34,993 bases of DNA from an uncultured Clostridia bacterium (GTDB lineage: Bacteria > Bacillota > Clostridia > Oscillospirales > Ruminococcaceae): the NCBI GenBank assembly GCA_937907305.1, contig CALERQ010000223.1:1-34993 (forward strand). The letters are read 5' to 3'. Both the position numbers and the translations under genes were made by a program. The first letter of the stretch is position 1, and the number at the start of each line of letters is the position of its first letter. The notes under the pieces are model-generated. The model had not been told where the DNA came from. It saw only the letters and a list, made by a program, of their open reading frames with translations, and did no database searches. This document shows, piece by piece, positions 7,667 through 13,989 of the stretch.

Positions 7667-7751
7667 GGGCCGCAGGCCCGGCGATGCGAAGCATCGCCGC
7701 TGTGGGCGAAGCCCACAGAAGCCGTCCGGAGGACGGCTTGGCCTGCGGCCC
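7667..7751. repeat. Cloverleaf intergenic element, copy B
   Basis: A 12-bp closing stem (7667-7678 with 7740-7751) encloses three contiguous hairpins with triloops. They are 7679-7687/7691-7699 (9 bp, GAA loop), 7700-7707/7711-7718 (8 bp, GAA loop) and 7719-7727/7731-7739 (9 bp, GGA loop). All bases except the triloops are paired. Two arms end in GCGAAGC, a motif known to form an unusually stable DNA mini-hairpin. It lies between the M23 gene and the second TSUP half-gene. Confidence 0.85.
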
Positions 7752-7761
7752 GTGGGCGCAT

Positions 7762-8175
7762 CTACCCGGATTTTTCACGGTCCTCCGGGGCACGGAGCCG
7801 CCAGCCGTCCCGGCGGATGGCCTGCACGCCCAGCCAAAGTTCCCGCACGGCCAGCAGCAGGATGAGCAACCCGAAGCAGGTGCGCAGGATATTTTCGCCC
7901 AGACGGCTGCCCAGCAGTACCCCCAGCAGCACACCCGGCAGACCACCCAGCAGGAGAGGCCAGGCAGCTTTGCCATCGGTCAGGCCGTTTTTGCGGTGGA
8001 AATAAAGCCCAAGCAGACCAACAGGGAGGATCATCAGCAGGTTGATGCCCTGTGCGGTCATCTGCGGCCAGCCGGCCCACACCAACACCAGCAGCAGAAT
8101 ACCGCCTCCGCCCAGGCCCATAGCACCCAGCGCGCCGCTGAGGACAGAAGCAATAGCGATCCAGATCCAGCTCAT
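7762..8175 (-). CDS. TSUP (TauE/SafE) family transporter, second half-size subunit
   Basis: A 137-residue membrane protein with about four helices. The opening segment (WIWIAIASVLSGALGAMGLG, then GGG) carries the GALGxxGxGGG motif that begins each half of a TSUP carrier. Full-length TSUP proteins, which move sulfite, sulfoacetate or related anions, have two such halves in about 250 residues; this gene encodes one half. The start ATG (8175) overlaps the stop of the upstream half-gene as ATGA, with GGGAGGG upstream, so the two are translationally coupled and probably form a heterodimer. The C-terminal tail is charged and lacks membrane character. Confidence 0.8.
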   Translation of the reverse strand: MSWIWIAIASVLSGALGAMGLGGGGILLLVLVWAGWPQMTAQGINLLMILPVGLLGLYFHRKNGLTDGKAAWPLLLGGLPGVLLGVLLGSRLGENILRTCFGLLILLLAVRELWLGVQAIRRDGWRLRAPEDREKSG

Positions 8176-8519
8176 AGCAGGCGGATCCCTCCCCACAGCA
8201 TCAGCCCGCCAAAAACGAGCTTAAGCCAGCCGGTGGAGATTTTCGGCATCAGGCGGCTGCCAAGGTAGGCCCCCAGCAGACTGCCTGGCAGCCAAGGCAG
8301 GGCATCCATTACGGTGACACGGCCCTGCACAAGGTACAGTATGGCGCTGACAGCCGAAAGCGGGACAATGACCATCAGGGCGGTGGCGTGGCTTTTTTTG
8401 CCGCGCACCCCCAGGGCCGAAAGCAGCGGGACTACCACCATGCCGCCGCCCGCACCCAGCAGTCCATTGATGACTCCGGCGCCGAAGCCGCCCAGCGTGC
8501 CCCACCATTTTTTGTGCAT
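8172..8519 (-). CDS. TSUP (TauE/SafE) family transporter, first half-size subunit
   Basis: A 115-residue membrane protein matching the N-terminal half of a TSUP carrier. It has GAGVINGLLGAGGGMVVVPLL near residues 12-32, a GKKSHATALMVI segment, and LPGSLLGAYLGSRL further on. It ends by ATGA overlap with the second half-gene. The start ATG at 8519 has only a G-run as ribosome site, and that run lies in the 3' arm of a hairpin (8528-8570), so translation may be restrained. It follows the XRE regulator gene on the same strand. The transported anion is unknown. Confidence 0.8.
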   Translation of the reverse strand: MHKKWWGTLGGFGAGVINGLLGAGGGMVVVPLLSALGVRGKKSHATALMVIVPLSAVSAILYLVQGRVTVMDALPWLPGSLLGAYLGSRLMPKISTGWLKLVFGGLMLWGGIRLL

Positions 8520-8527
8520 AAAAATAC

Positions 8528-8570
8528 CCCCCGCCAAGAAAATAGCATTTGCTATTATCTCCGGCGGGGG
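8528..8570 (-). promoter_or_regulatory. Hairpin covering the TSUP ribosome site, or terminator after the XRE gene
   Basis: An 8-bp G+C stem (8528-8535 with 8563-8570) encloses a second stem AATAGC/GCTATT (8541-8546/8551-8556). On the minus strand it is followed by GTATTTTTAT, so it can act as an intrinsic terminator of the XRE transcript. The same 3' arm contains the only plausible ribosome site of the TSUP gene. Confidence 0.55.
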
Positions 8571-8587
8571 ATATAAAATGCGAATTT

Positions 8588-8815
8588 TTATTTTTGCGGA
8601 GGGAGGGGCATGGGTTTGGGCGCTAAGCCGGCGATATAATCGATAGAAACGCCGTAGAGCTTTGCCAGTCGAATGATGAGTTCAAAGGGCGGCTCCCGTT
8701 TGCCCTGCTCATAGTTGGTGTAGGTGGTTTTGTGCATGCCCAGCTGCTTTACCAGTTCGTCCTGCGTCAGGTCCGCATCCTCCCGCAGATCGCGCAAGCG
8801 TGGATAGTATGCCAT
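8588..8815 (-). CDS. Small XRE-family (HTH_3) transcriptional regulator
   Basis: A 75-residue protein that is little more than one Cro/C1-type helix-turn-helix. LRDLREDADLTQDELVKQLG covers residues 8-27, the recognition helix region is MHKTTYTNYEQGKREPP (27-43), and a support helix reads LIIRLAKLYGVSIDYIAGL. Start chosen at ATG 8815 behind AAAGGAGGG. The divergent intergenic region holds two palindromes of related sequence (8856-8869 and 8877-8894), the expected operators of such a dimeric repressor. One fills the spacer of the forward promoter and the other lies where a reverse promoter would be. Autoregulation and repression of the facing membrane peptide are therefore likely but inferred. 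Confidence 0.88.
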   Translation of the reverse strand: MAYYPRLRDLREDADLTQDELVKQLGMHKTTYTNYEQGKREPPFELIIRLAKLYGVSIDYIAGLAPKPMPLPPQK

Positions 8816-8855
8816 GGCGCCGCCCTCCTTTCCTATGAGGACATGATACACAAAT

Positions 8856-8869
8856 ACAACATATGTTGT
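8856..8869. promoter_or_regulatory. Palindromic operator O1
   Basis: ACAACATATGTTGT is a perfect 14-bp palindrome sharing the pattern ACAWCATATGWTGT with O2, whose centre is 23 bp away. It directly abuts the forward -35 box. It also lies in the spacer after TTGTCA (8870-8875 read in reverse), the best candidate -35 for the XRE gene. Confidence 0.65.
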
Positions 8870-8897
8870 TGACAAAATACATCATATGATGTATTTT
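8869..8897 (+). promoter_or_regulatory. Operator-controlled promoter of the small membrane peptide gene
   Basis: -35 TTGACA (8869-8874), 17 bp spacer, -10 TATTTT (8892-8897). The spacer is almost entirely occupied by operator O2, so repressor binding would exclude RNA polymerase. Confidence 0.6.
8877..8894. promoter_or_regulatory. Palindromic operator O2
   Basis: ATACATCATATGATGTAT is a perfect 18-bp palindrome between the -35 and -10 boxes of the forward promoter. It is related in sequence to O1. Confidence 0.7.
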
Positions 8898-8922
8898 TAG
8901 AGGAAAGAAAGGAGTGGAAAGG

Positions 8923-8994
8923 GTGGATTATTTAATTTTAACGGTCATACTGCTGGTGCTTTTCTGGTGGATGCGCAGCCTGTTTGAGCAATAA
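8923..8994 (+). CDS. 23-residue single-pass membrane peptide
   Basis: A GTG start at 8923, eight bases after GGAG (8911-8914), opens a 23-codon frame ending at TAA 8992-8994. The peptide begins MDYLILTVILLVLFWWM and ends with Arg-Ser-Leu-Phe-Glu-Gln. That is one hydrophobic helix of about 14 residues, two adjacent Trp, and a short charged tail. It is the first frame after a promoter that contains two XRE-type operators, diverges from the XRE gene, and is followed by a hairpin. Comparable layouts include small membrane toxins and stress peptides, but I recognise no family. Being short, it could also be a leader frame without function. Confidence 0.5.
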   Translation: MDYLILTVILLVLFWWMRSLFEQ

Positions 8995-9029
8995 AAAACG
9001 CGCCCGGCAGGTGCATTTTGCCGGACGCG
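8993..9029 (-). terminator. Terminator of the cyclophilin gene, shared hairpin
   Basis: CGCG-C-CCGGCA (8999-9009) pairs with TGCCGG-A-CGCG (9019-9029) with one mismatch. Read on the minus strand it is followed by TTTTTT, so it ends the cyclophilin transcript. On the plus strand the hairpin follows the membrane peptide gene but lacks a U-tract. Confidence 0.7.
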
Positions 9030-9046
9030 AAATTTATATTGAGGAA

Positions 9047-9781
9047 TCATTCCACAATATCGATGGAATCGATGGTCACATCGTGCAGGGGGCGGTCGGC
9101 GCGGGCGGTGCGCACATTGGCGATATCATCCACGACCTTCATGCCTTCGATGACCTGACCGAATACGGTATGGGCAAAATCCAGGTGGAAGGTGCCGCCT
9201 ACCTCAGCATATTTTTTGGCGATCTCGGTGGCGTATTCCTTTACATCCTCCGGCAGACCCTGGGACTGGTAATCATTGAGCTTGGTGTTCACCTCATCGA
9301 TGTAGGCCTGGATCTTGGGGGCATCCTCCAGGGCTTCCTGCATCATCTGTACCCGGCGCTTGGCATCGTTCAGCAGCTCGTAGCAGGCCACCTGCACCGC
9401 CAGGGCATCGATATCCTGGGTAGGGGCTTGGCTGTTCTGCACGATGAAGAACTGGCTGCCGTTGGTATTGGGGCCGGCATTGGCCATGCTGAGCGCACCG
9501 CGGAAATTGTGCAGCTCCTGGCTGCACTCATCCTCGAACTTGGCGCCGTAGATGCTCTCACCGCCCGCACCGGTGCCGGTGGGGTCGCCACCCTGGATCA
9601 TGAAATCCTTGATAACGCGGTGGAAGATGAGGCCATTATAATAGCCCCTTTTGGCCAGAGTCACAAAGTTTTCAACGGTCTTGGGGGCAACCTCCGGATA
9701 AAGCTGGATGGTGATATCGCCCATGTTGGTGTGCATGATGGCGCGGGGGCCTTCGCACTGGGTAAACTGCTTTAGAACCAT
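9047..9781 (-). CDS. Cyclophilin-type peptidyl-prolyl cis-trans isomerase with a helical insert
   Basis: Catalyses proline isomerisation during protein folding. No signal peptide is seen, so it is probably cytoplasmic. The 244 residues contain the cyclophilin core: FHRVIKDFMIQGGDPTGTG (53-71, catalytic Arg 55), SMANAGPNTNGSQFFI (98-113) and HTVFGQVIEGMKVVDDI (204-220). Between about 120 and 198, where the family normally has a short LDG-K-H loop, there is a charged helical stretch of roughly 70 residues, making the protein longer than the usual 160-180. Start at ATG 9781 behind AAAGGAA; the longer frame upstream has no ribosome site. Confidence 0.93.
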   Translation of the reverse strand: MVLKQFTQCEGPRAIMHTNMGDITIQLYPEVAPKTVENFVTLAKRGYYNGLIFHRVIKDFMIQGGDPTGTGAGGESIYGAKFEDECSQELHNFRGALSMANAGPNTNGSQFFIVQNSQAPTQDIDALAVQVACYELLNDAKRRVQMMQEALEDAPKIQAYIDEVNTKLNDYQSQGLPEDVKEYATEIAKKYAEVGGTFHLDFAHTVFGQVIEGMKVVDDIANVRTARADRPLHDVTIDSIDIVE

Positions 9782-9893
9782 GATTTTGATTTCCTTTCTG
9801 TGGGGCCGGTGCGGAGAAGGCGGCAGGCTTGGCACAGGCCCAGTTTCTTTTGCCCCATTATACCGCATTTGCGGGGAAGAATACAAGTATCGG

Positions 9894-9922
9894 TTGACTT
9901 TGGGACCGTTTTCGCATAATAT
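9894..9922 (+). promoter_or_regulatory. Promoter of the DUF1292 gene
   Basis: -35 TTGACT (9894-9899), 17 bp spacer, -10 TAATAT (9917-9922). Transcription would begin near 9929, about 20 bp before the start codon. Confidence 0.6.
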
Positions 9923-9951
9923 AAGAGTAGAGAAAATAAAAGGAGGAACCC

Positions 9952-10275
9952 ATGATGGAAAATGAAAACTGGGGTGAGGATATCATCTCGCTGATGGACG
10001 AAGAAGGCAACCAGAGCGAATACAAGATCGTGGCCTGTGCCGAAATGGACGGTACCGAATACATGGCCCTGGAGCCGATCATTGAGGACCCGGAGGAAGC
10101 GCTGATGGATGCCGCGGAGCTGGTATTCCTGAAGGTGAGCGAGGAGCTGGATGAGGACGGCGAGGCCTATCTGGATGCCATTTTGGATGAGGATGAGCTG
10201 GACCGTGTGGCTGAGATCTTCCGGGATAAGCTGAGCGAGGAATATGAATTCCTGGATGAGGACGAGGAGGAATAA
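9952..10275 (+). CDS. DUF1292 domain protein
   Basis: A 107-residue very acidic protein. The N-terminal half has the DUF1292 pattern (ISLMDEEGNQSEYKIVACAE, then EYMALEPI), a small beta-rich domain found in Firmicutes and often encoded beside ruvX. The second half is helical and ends in a run of Asp and Glu. Function is unknown across the family. Two adjacent ATGs (9952, 9955) both fit AGGAGG at 9941-9946; I give the first. The gene has its own promoter and is followed closely by the 6S RNA gene, so read-through into that RNA is possible. Confidence 0.85.
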   Translation: MMENENWGEDIISLMDEEGNQSEYKIVACAEMDGTEYMALEPIIEDPEEALMDAAELVFLKVSEELDEDGEAYLDAILDEDELDRVAEIFRDKLSEEYEFLDEDEEE

Positions 10276-10309
10276 TCCCCGCTGCATCGACATAAGCTAT
10301 AAGTGAATA

Positions 10310-10516
10310 ACTGCTGGCAACACCCTGCTGTGTGCGTCAGCGCCGTATGATATGATCCAACACTTTTCTTTCGGGAGCCGGAACTCCGTTTGGCCGGATT
10401 GCAGACCTCCCATCCGCAGGATGGAAGAAGGGAGCGTGAAAGCCCGGGAGGCTACCCACCTTGTCGCATAAGACGGGGTTTTATTAGCGGCGCAACGGCA
10501 TGGCGGGGCATCTTTT
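10310..10516 (+). ncRNA. ssrS: Probable 6S RNA
   Basis: The strand starting CACCCTGCTGTGTGCGTCAG (10321) can pair imperfectly over about 24 nt with 10489-10509 (GGCGCAACGGCATGGCGGGG), giving the long closing stem of 6S RNA. The 5' part (CCTGCTGTGTG near 10324, then TGATCCAACACTTTT near 10353) lines up well with my memory of the 5' part of Bacillus 6S-1 RNA. Inside are an open region and an apical arm with hairpin CATCC/GGATG (10411-10423). The 3' end runs into TCTTTTTGCCTTTTT. 6S RNA binds sigma-A RNA polymerase and lowers transcription in stationary phase. No coding frame fits. Ends are approximate; a covariance-model search would settle it. Confidence 0.6.
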
Positions 10517-10854
10517 TGCCTTTTTGGGGGGAGGGGAATTTAGGTTCGCTTTAGGTTGGCGGTCTATTCTTACCATAGGGGTAATATAAATATCCCATTA
10601 GAGCCGAGGTGCCTTTTGTGGGGGCAGTGCATTTTACACCTAAAAAACAGCAATTCACACCTTTTGTGTCGATTTGTGGTAGGGTGTGCTAAAATGAAAA
10701 TGTGACAGCGCGGGAGTGGATAAATGACAGGAAACGGCATTTTATCATCCATAAATCTGTGTTTATTCCATATAATTGGCCCGCGGATTATGCATAAGTT
10801 TACAGTAAATGTGCCATCCCCAGCACAAGGAACAAACAATGGAGGTAATGACAA
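10517..10854 (+). other. Intergenic region before bactofilin; weak promoter candidates only
   Basis: No gene is seen here. Promoter-like pieces are an extended -10 TGCTAAAAT (TAAAAT at 10690-10695) without a well-spaced -35, and TATAAT at 10771-10776, also without a convincing -35. One of them presumably drives the bactofilin gene. Confidence 0.35.
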
Positions 10855-11283
10855 ATGATGCTTTTTGGCGAACGCGAAGATGATTTTCCGGAGATCGACC
10901 TGCTGGACAACCGCAGCAAAAAAACAGAGGACATGAGCAAGTTCGAGACCATCATCGGTGCGCGCAACGCCGTTACCGGTAATATCGAGGGTGCTTCCCC
11001 CATCTGCATCAATGGTAAGCTCATTGGTGATATCAATTCCACCAGCTATGTGTATATCAGCAAGACCGGCTCGGTAGAGGGCAATGTGACCGCTGACCAC
11101 CTGGTACTGCTGGGCAACATCACTGGCGACAGCGTAAATGTTGGTAAGCTGGTAGTGACTGCGACCGGCGTTATTAATAGTGATGTAGAGGTTGCCAAGC
11201 TGACCGTGGAAGAGGGCGGCGTGCTGAACGGCCAGACCACTGTGACCGGCAGCTATACCGCTCCCGAGGATGAAGAGGAATAA
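10855..11283 (+). CDS. Bactofilin (polymer-forming cytoskeletal protein)
   Basis: A 142-residue protein with a central beta-helical repeat domain from about residue 25 to 130. Recurrent six-residue rungs read like GNIEGASPICINGKLIGDI, VEGNVTADHLVLLGNITGD and SDVEVAKLTVEEGGVLNG. The short hydrophilic N-tail (DDFPEIDLLDNRSKK) and acidic C-tail flank the core, as in the BacA/CcmA (COG1664) family. Bactofilins polymerise without nucleotide and scaffold envelope or shape proteins at the membrane. Start at ATG 10855, nine bases after GGAGG; a second ATG follows directly. The gene is monocistronic and followed by a terminator. Confidence 0.93.
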   Translation: MMLFGEREDDFPEIDLLDNRSKKTEDMSKFETIIGARNAVTGNIEGASPICINGKLIGDINSTSYVYISKTGSVEGNVTADHLVLLGNITGDSVNVGKLVVTATGVINSDVEVAKLTVEEGGVLNGQTTVTGSYTAPEDEEE

Positions 11284-11309
11284 TGCTCCGCTGAAAGACC
11301 GTACTATGG

Positions 11310-11340
11310 CTCCCTGCCGCCCGGCGGGGAGTTTTGTTTT
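11310..11340 (+). terminator. Terminator of the bactofilin gene
   Basis: CTCCCTGCCG (11310-11319) pairs with CGGCGGGGAG (11322-11331, one G-U pair), followed by TTTTGTTTT. Confidence 0.8.
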
Positions 11341-11366
11341 GGACGGATTTCCCCCTAATGAACAAG

Positions 11367-11392
11367 ACCCCGGATACCGCAGTATCCGGGGT
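11367..11392 (-). terminator. Terminator-like hairpin of the downstream lipoprotein gene
   Basis: ACCCCGGATAC (11367-11377) pairs perfectly with GTATCCGGGGT (11382-11392) around CGCA. It sits just past the stop codon of the minus-strand lipoprotein gene. The tail on that strand (CTTGTTCATT) is only weakly U-rich. Confidence 0.6.
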
Positions 11393-11403
11393 GTTGGTTA
11401 TTA

Positions 11404-12495
11404 TTATTCGGCTGGCGCGGTAACATCCGGGGAAATGCCGTGGGGGTCCTTCAGCGGGAACACCCAGTCCTGGAGGAGAGAGGTAAGCTCCTCATCGGCA
11501 TAGAAATGGGTGCATTGATAGGGGCCGTCATCCCCCGGCAGGACATCCCACGGGATGAAAGTGTAGAGACCATTGTACCCAAGGGAGAGCCATTCCGGGG
11601 ATAGGACCTCCGCCAACTGGTTACGCAGGTCGGCATCCAGCGGTTCCAGCTGGACCAGCAGCCACTGGCGCATGTAGTTTTCATCAGGCTTGAACAGGCT
11701 CCAAAAGGATACCTGTTCGCCGGTTTTGCGGTCGTAGACGGCATTGTAGTATTTTTCGTAGTTGCGGCGGGTGTTGCGGGAAAGGGTCACATTGGTGCAG
11801 TAAAAAATTACGCGGTCATTGTAATAGCCGGCGGCGGTGGATTGATGCGCCACATAGGCCCGGAAATCCTTGGGACGGCCCAGCTCGTTATATTCGGCCC
11901 AGGCACGCTCCACCTGGTACGCGGTATCGTAGAAAAAGCCCAGCTCCTCATAATGGTCGATGACTTTTTGCTGCGCCTCCTGGGGGAACACATCAAAATC
12001 CACCCGATCGACAAAGATATCATCGGGAATCTGATTGTGGATCTGGAGCAGCATCATGCCATCCGGTGCGTAGTAGGCCAGCCCCGCTCTGTTCAGCCGT
12101 ACCTGTACTGTGGTGCCGTCCTCAAGGGTCAGCGGCTCGCCGTAGGGGATGCTATTGATGATAATGACCGAGGCGGTGTAGGTGGGCACTTCGGTGCCAT
12201 CCGCGGTGGCGAGCTTTTCTTCGGCTTTTTCTCCCGTAACGGTGACCTCCATACGGGGGTACTCGGCATTCCGCAGGGCTTCATCGGTGATATCAACGAG
12301 GGCTGGGTAGATACCGGTTTCCCCGGTGAGTCGCACACCGATGGTTTTGTCGTCCTGTTCCATCAGGAAGGCATTGACTTCGGTATCGCCGCGCAGGTAT
12401 TCGGTGATGGTGCCGTCCATTGTTTTTTCGCTGCTGCAGCCCGCCAACAGCAAAAGGGCGAGGGCAAGCAGCAGGAGCCATGTTCTTTTCTTCAT
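11404..12495 (-). CDS. Lipoprotein of unknown function
   Basis: A 363-residue secreted lipoprotein with signal MKKRTWLLLLALALLLLAGC and the lipidated Cys at 20. The first 120 residues look beta-rich (MDGTITEYLRGDTEVNAF). The middle is helical (FPQEAQQKVIDHYEELGFFY). The C-terminal 150 residues (YDRKTGEQVSFWSLF, FIPWDVLPGD) recall the DUF3298/RsiV-type sensory domains in shape, but I cannot claim a match. The ribosome site GGAGG precedes the ATG well. The gene stands alone with hairpins downstream. Anchored at the outer face of the membrane, it may sense or bind envelope material; that is a guess from location only. Confidence 0.75.
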   Translation of the reverse strand: MKKRTWLLLLALALLLLAGCSSEKTMDGTITEYLRGDTEVNAFLMEQDDKTIGVRLTGETGIYPALVDITDEALRNAEYPRMEVTVTGEKAEEKLATADGTEVPTYTASVIIINSIPYGEPLTLEDGTTVQVRLNRAGLAYYAPDGMMLLQIHNQIPDDIFVDRVDFDVFPQEAQQKVIDHYEELGFFYDTAYQVERAWAEYNELGRPKDFRAYVAHQSTAAGYYNDRVIFYCTNVTLSRNTRRNYEKYYNAVYDRKTGEQVSFWSLFKPDENYMRQWLLVQLEPLDADLRNQLAEVLSPEWLSLGYNGLYTFIPWDVLPGDDGPYQCTHFYADEELTSLLQDWVFPLKDPHGISPDVTAPAE

Positions 12496-12596
12496 GCGGG
12501 TAATCCTCCTCCGGTTTGTCGTTTATGGCCTTCACCCTTATAAACGATTTATCCGCGAAAAATGTGACACATTTTCCGGAAAAATTTTGAGGAGGG

Positions 12597-12785
12597 TCAA
12601 ACTTCTTCCCGCGGGATGACGGGGCAGGCCCAGCGGCAGGCGCGGCAGTACCGGCAGGAGGCGAAGGAAACCCTGGGGATAAGCTTCCCCTCCTCATTTG
12701 GTACCATTTTGATCACACCGTGGCTGCAGGCTTTGGCGCAGGCCCCACAGTGGATGCAGGGAAAATCGGGGGTAATTTGAATCAT
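12597..12785 (-). CDS. Small 2[4Fe-4S] ferredoxin-like protein
   Basis: A 62-residue protein with two four-cysteine motifs, CIHCGACAKACS near residues 10-21 and CRYCRACRWACP near 46-57. Each motif has C-x2-C-x2-C-x3-C spacing, but the first lacks the usual following Pro. The basic residues around the second motif (R, K, W) differ from the free ferredoxin at 5321, suggesting docking to a partner enzyme. Start at ATG 12785 behind AAGGAGG; codons upstream fall in the cloverleaf repeat and are not genuine. It follows the xdhC-like gene on the same strand, separated by that repeat, so a link to molybdo-enzyme or other redox chemistry is possible but unproven. Confidence 0.9.
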   Translation of the reverse strand: MIQITPDFPCIHCGACAKACSHGVIKMVPNEEGKLIPRVSFASCRYCRACRWACPVIPREEV

Positions 12786-12822
12786 GGTATGTTCCTCCTT
12801 GGATAGTTGGGGGATGGGGGTA

Positions 12823-12912
12823 GGGGCGCCCGCAGGGCGCTCCGGCGCAGCCGGAGCCGGCGGCTGAAGGCCGCCGAAGCCGCCGTAAGGCGGCTTGCCC
12901 TGCGGGCGCCCC
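12823..12912. repeat. Cloverleaf intergenic element, copy C
   Basis: A perfect 16-bp closing stem (12823-12838 with 12897-12912) encloses three contiguous hairpins. They are 12839-12846/12850-12857 (8 bp, GCA loop), 12858-12865/12869-12876 (8 bp with one G-U, GAA loop) and 12877-12884/12889-12896 (8 bp, GTAA loop). It lies between the xdhC-like gene and the small ferredoxin gene. The first arm stem (GCTCCGGC/GCCGGAGC) is identical to the third arm of copy A; the other arms differ. Confidence 0.85.
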
Positions 12913-12958
12913 ATCCGGCTTTCTGCACAAAATCAGAGCAGGAAAATGTCCGGGCTCC

Positions 12959-13906
12959 TTAACTGCCTCCTTTACGGCGGGCGGCCCGCCGTTGAATAAG
13001 CTGGGCCGTGATGCTAACCGCGATCTCTGCGGGGGTTTCAGCATCGATGGCCAGACCGATGGGGGTGACGATGCGGCTAAGGTCGGTATCGGTAAAGCCG
13101 TCCTCCCGAAGCCGCCGGAAGGTGGCCTCCATTTTGCGGCGGCTGCCCACCATACCAATATACCACACCGGGCTGCGAAGTGCTTCGCACAACACCTCAT
13201 AATCGCCCTGGTGTCCCCGTGTCATAATGATGACGCTATCTCCGGCGGTAAAGGAAATGGCAGCTGCCAACGCAGGCAGGGGGCCGCAGCGAGTCTCTGC
13301 CGTGGGGAACAGGGCAGGAGTGGCATAGTCGGGACGCTCATCCAGTACCACGCAGGGAAAATCCACCCCGCTAAGAAGCGGGAATAGTGCCTGGCTGACA
13401 TGCCCGCCCCCAAATACATAGCATCGGCCGCTCTCCTGCAGCTTCAAGGTAAAGCATCCGGGGGCTGTATGAGTTTCGGCTATGGGGAGAAGCGTTCCCC
13501 GCCAGCGAGCTTTATCATATTCAAGACGCAGGGAGCAATCGTCATTTTGCCCCATGGTGGAGAGCATGGCTTCGGCCAGCGGAAGGTCACAGGGTTCCCA
13601 CCGCAGCAGCAGGATCTCCTCCTCACCGCCGAATTCCTGCCCCATATGGTGCAGTTCCTCCGCGGAAAGGCACTGGTGCCAGCCCCGCTGCACAGACGCT
13701 CCGTTCCGCAGCATTTCCATGGCCGGCCCTATAATATCATGCTCCGCTTGGCCGCCGCCGACGGTGCCCAGGGTACATTCTGCCGTTAGTACCAGCAGGG
13801 CCCCAGGGGAGCGCGGGGTAGCCCCGCGGCAGCCGGTTACCACGGCGGTTACGGCGGGGCTGCCCTGTTGCAGTGCCCGGTACAGCAGTCGGATCCGTTC
13901 TTTCAT
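12959..13906 (-). CDS. XdhC/CoxI family protein (molybdenum-enzyme maturation factor)
   Basis: A 315-residue cytoplasmic protein. The N-terminal XdhC_CoxI domain shows GCRGATPRSPGALLVL (25-40) and GTVGGGQAE (47-55). The C-terminal Rossmann domain shows YVFGGGHVSQAL (163-174), TRGHQGD (229-235), YIGMVGSRRK (249-258) and TPIGLAIDAETPAEIA (281-296). XdhC proteins bind the molybdenum cofactor and help sulfurate and insert it into xanthine-dehydrogenase-type hydroxylases. Length is normal. No hydroxylase is in the window; neighbours are a histidine phosphatase upstream and a small ferredoxin downstream. In Firmicutes this family also accompanies selenium-dependent molybdenum hydroxylases. Which branch this belongs to cannot be told here. 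Confidence 0.9.
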   Translation of the reverse strand: MKERIRLLYRALQQGSPAVTAVVTGCRGATPRSPGALLVLTAECTLGTVGGGQAEHDIIGPAMEMLRNGASVQRGWHQCLSAEELHHMGQEFGGEEEILLLRWEPCDLPLAEAMLSTMGQNDDCSLRLEYDKARWRGTLLPIAETHTAPGCFTLKLQESGRCYVFGGGHVSQALFPLLSGVDFPCVVLDERPDYATPALFPTAETRCGPLPALAAAISFTAGDSVIIMTRGHQGDYEVLCEALRSPVWYIGMVGSRRKMEATFRRLREDGFTDTDLSRIVTPIGLAIDAETPAEIAVSITAQLIQRRAARRKGGS

Positions 13907-13944
13907 GGCGTATCTCCTCTTATGGTTGGTGCAAGGCGCAGGAA

Positions 13945-13961
13945 ACGGCCCTGCGGGCCGT
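13945..13961. repeat. Single hairpin, likely remnant of the cloverleaf family
   Basis: ACGGCCC (13945-13951) pairs with GGGCCGT (13955-13961) around TGC. The last 14 bases are identical to the right closing arm of copy A (5038-5051). GCGCA/TGCGC flanks extend the pairing outward. It sits in the 83-bp gap between the histidine phosphatase and xdhC-like genes. Confidence 0.5.
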
Positions 13962-13989
13962 CCCTTTGCGCAAACCCTGCTAATGTGAG

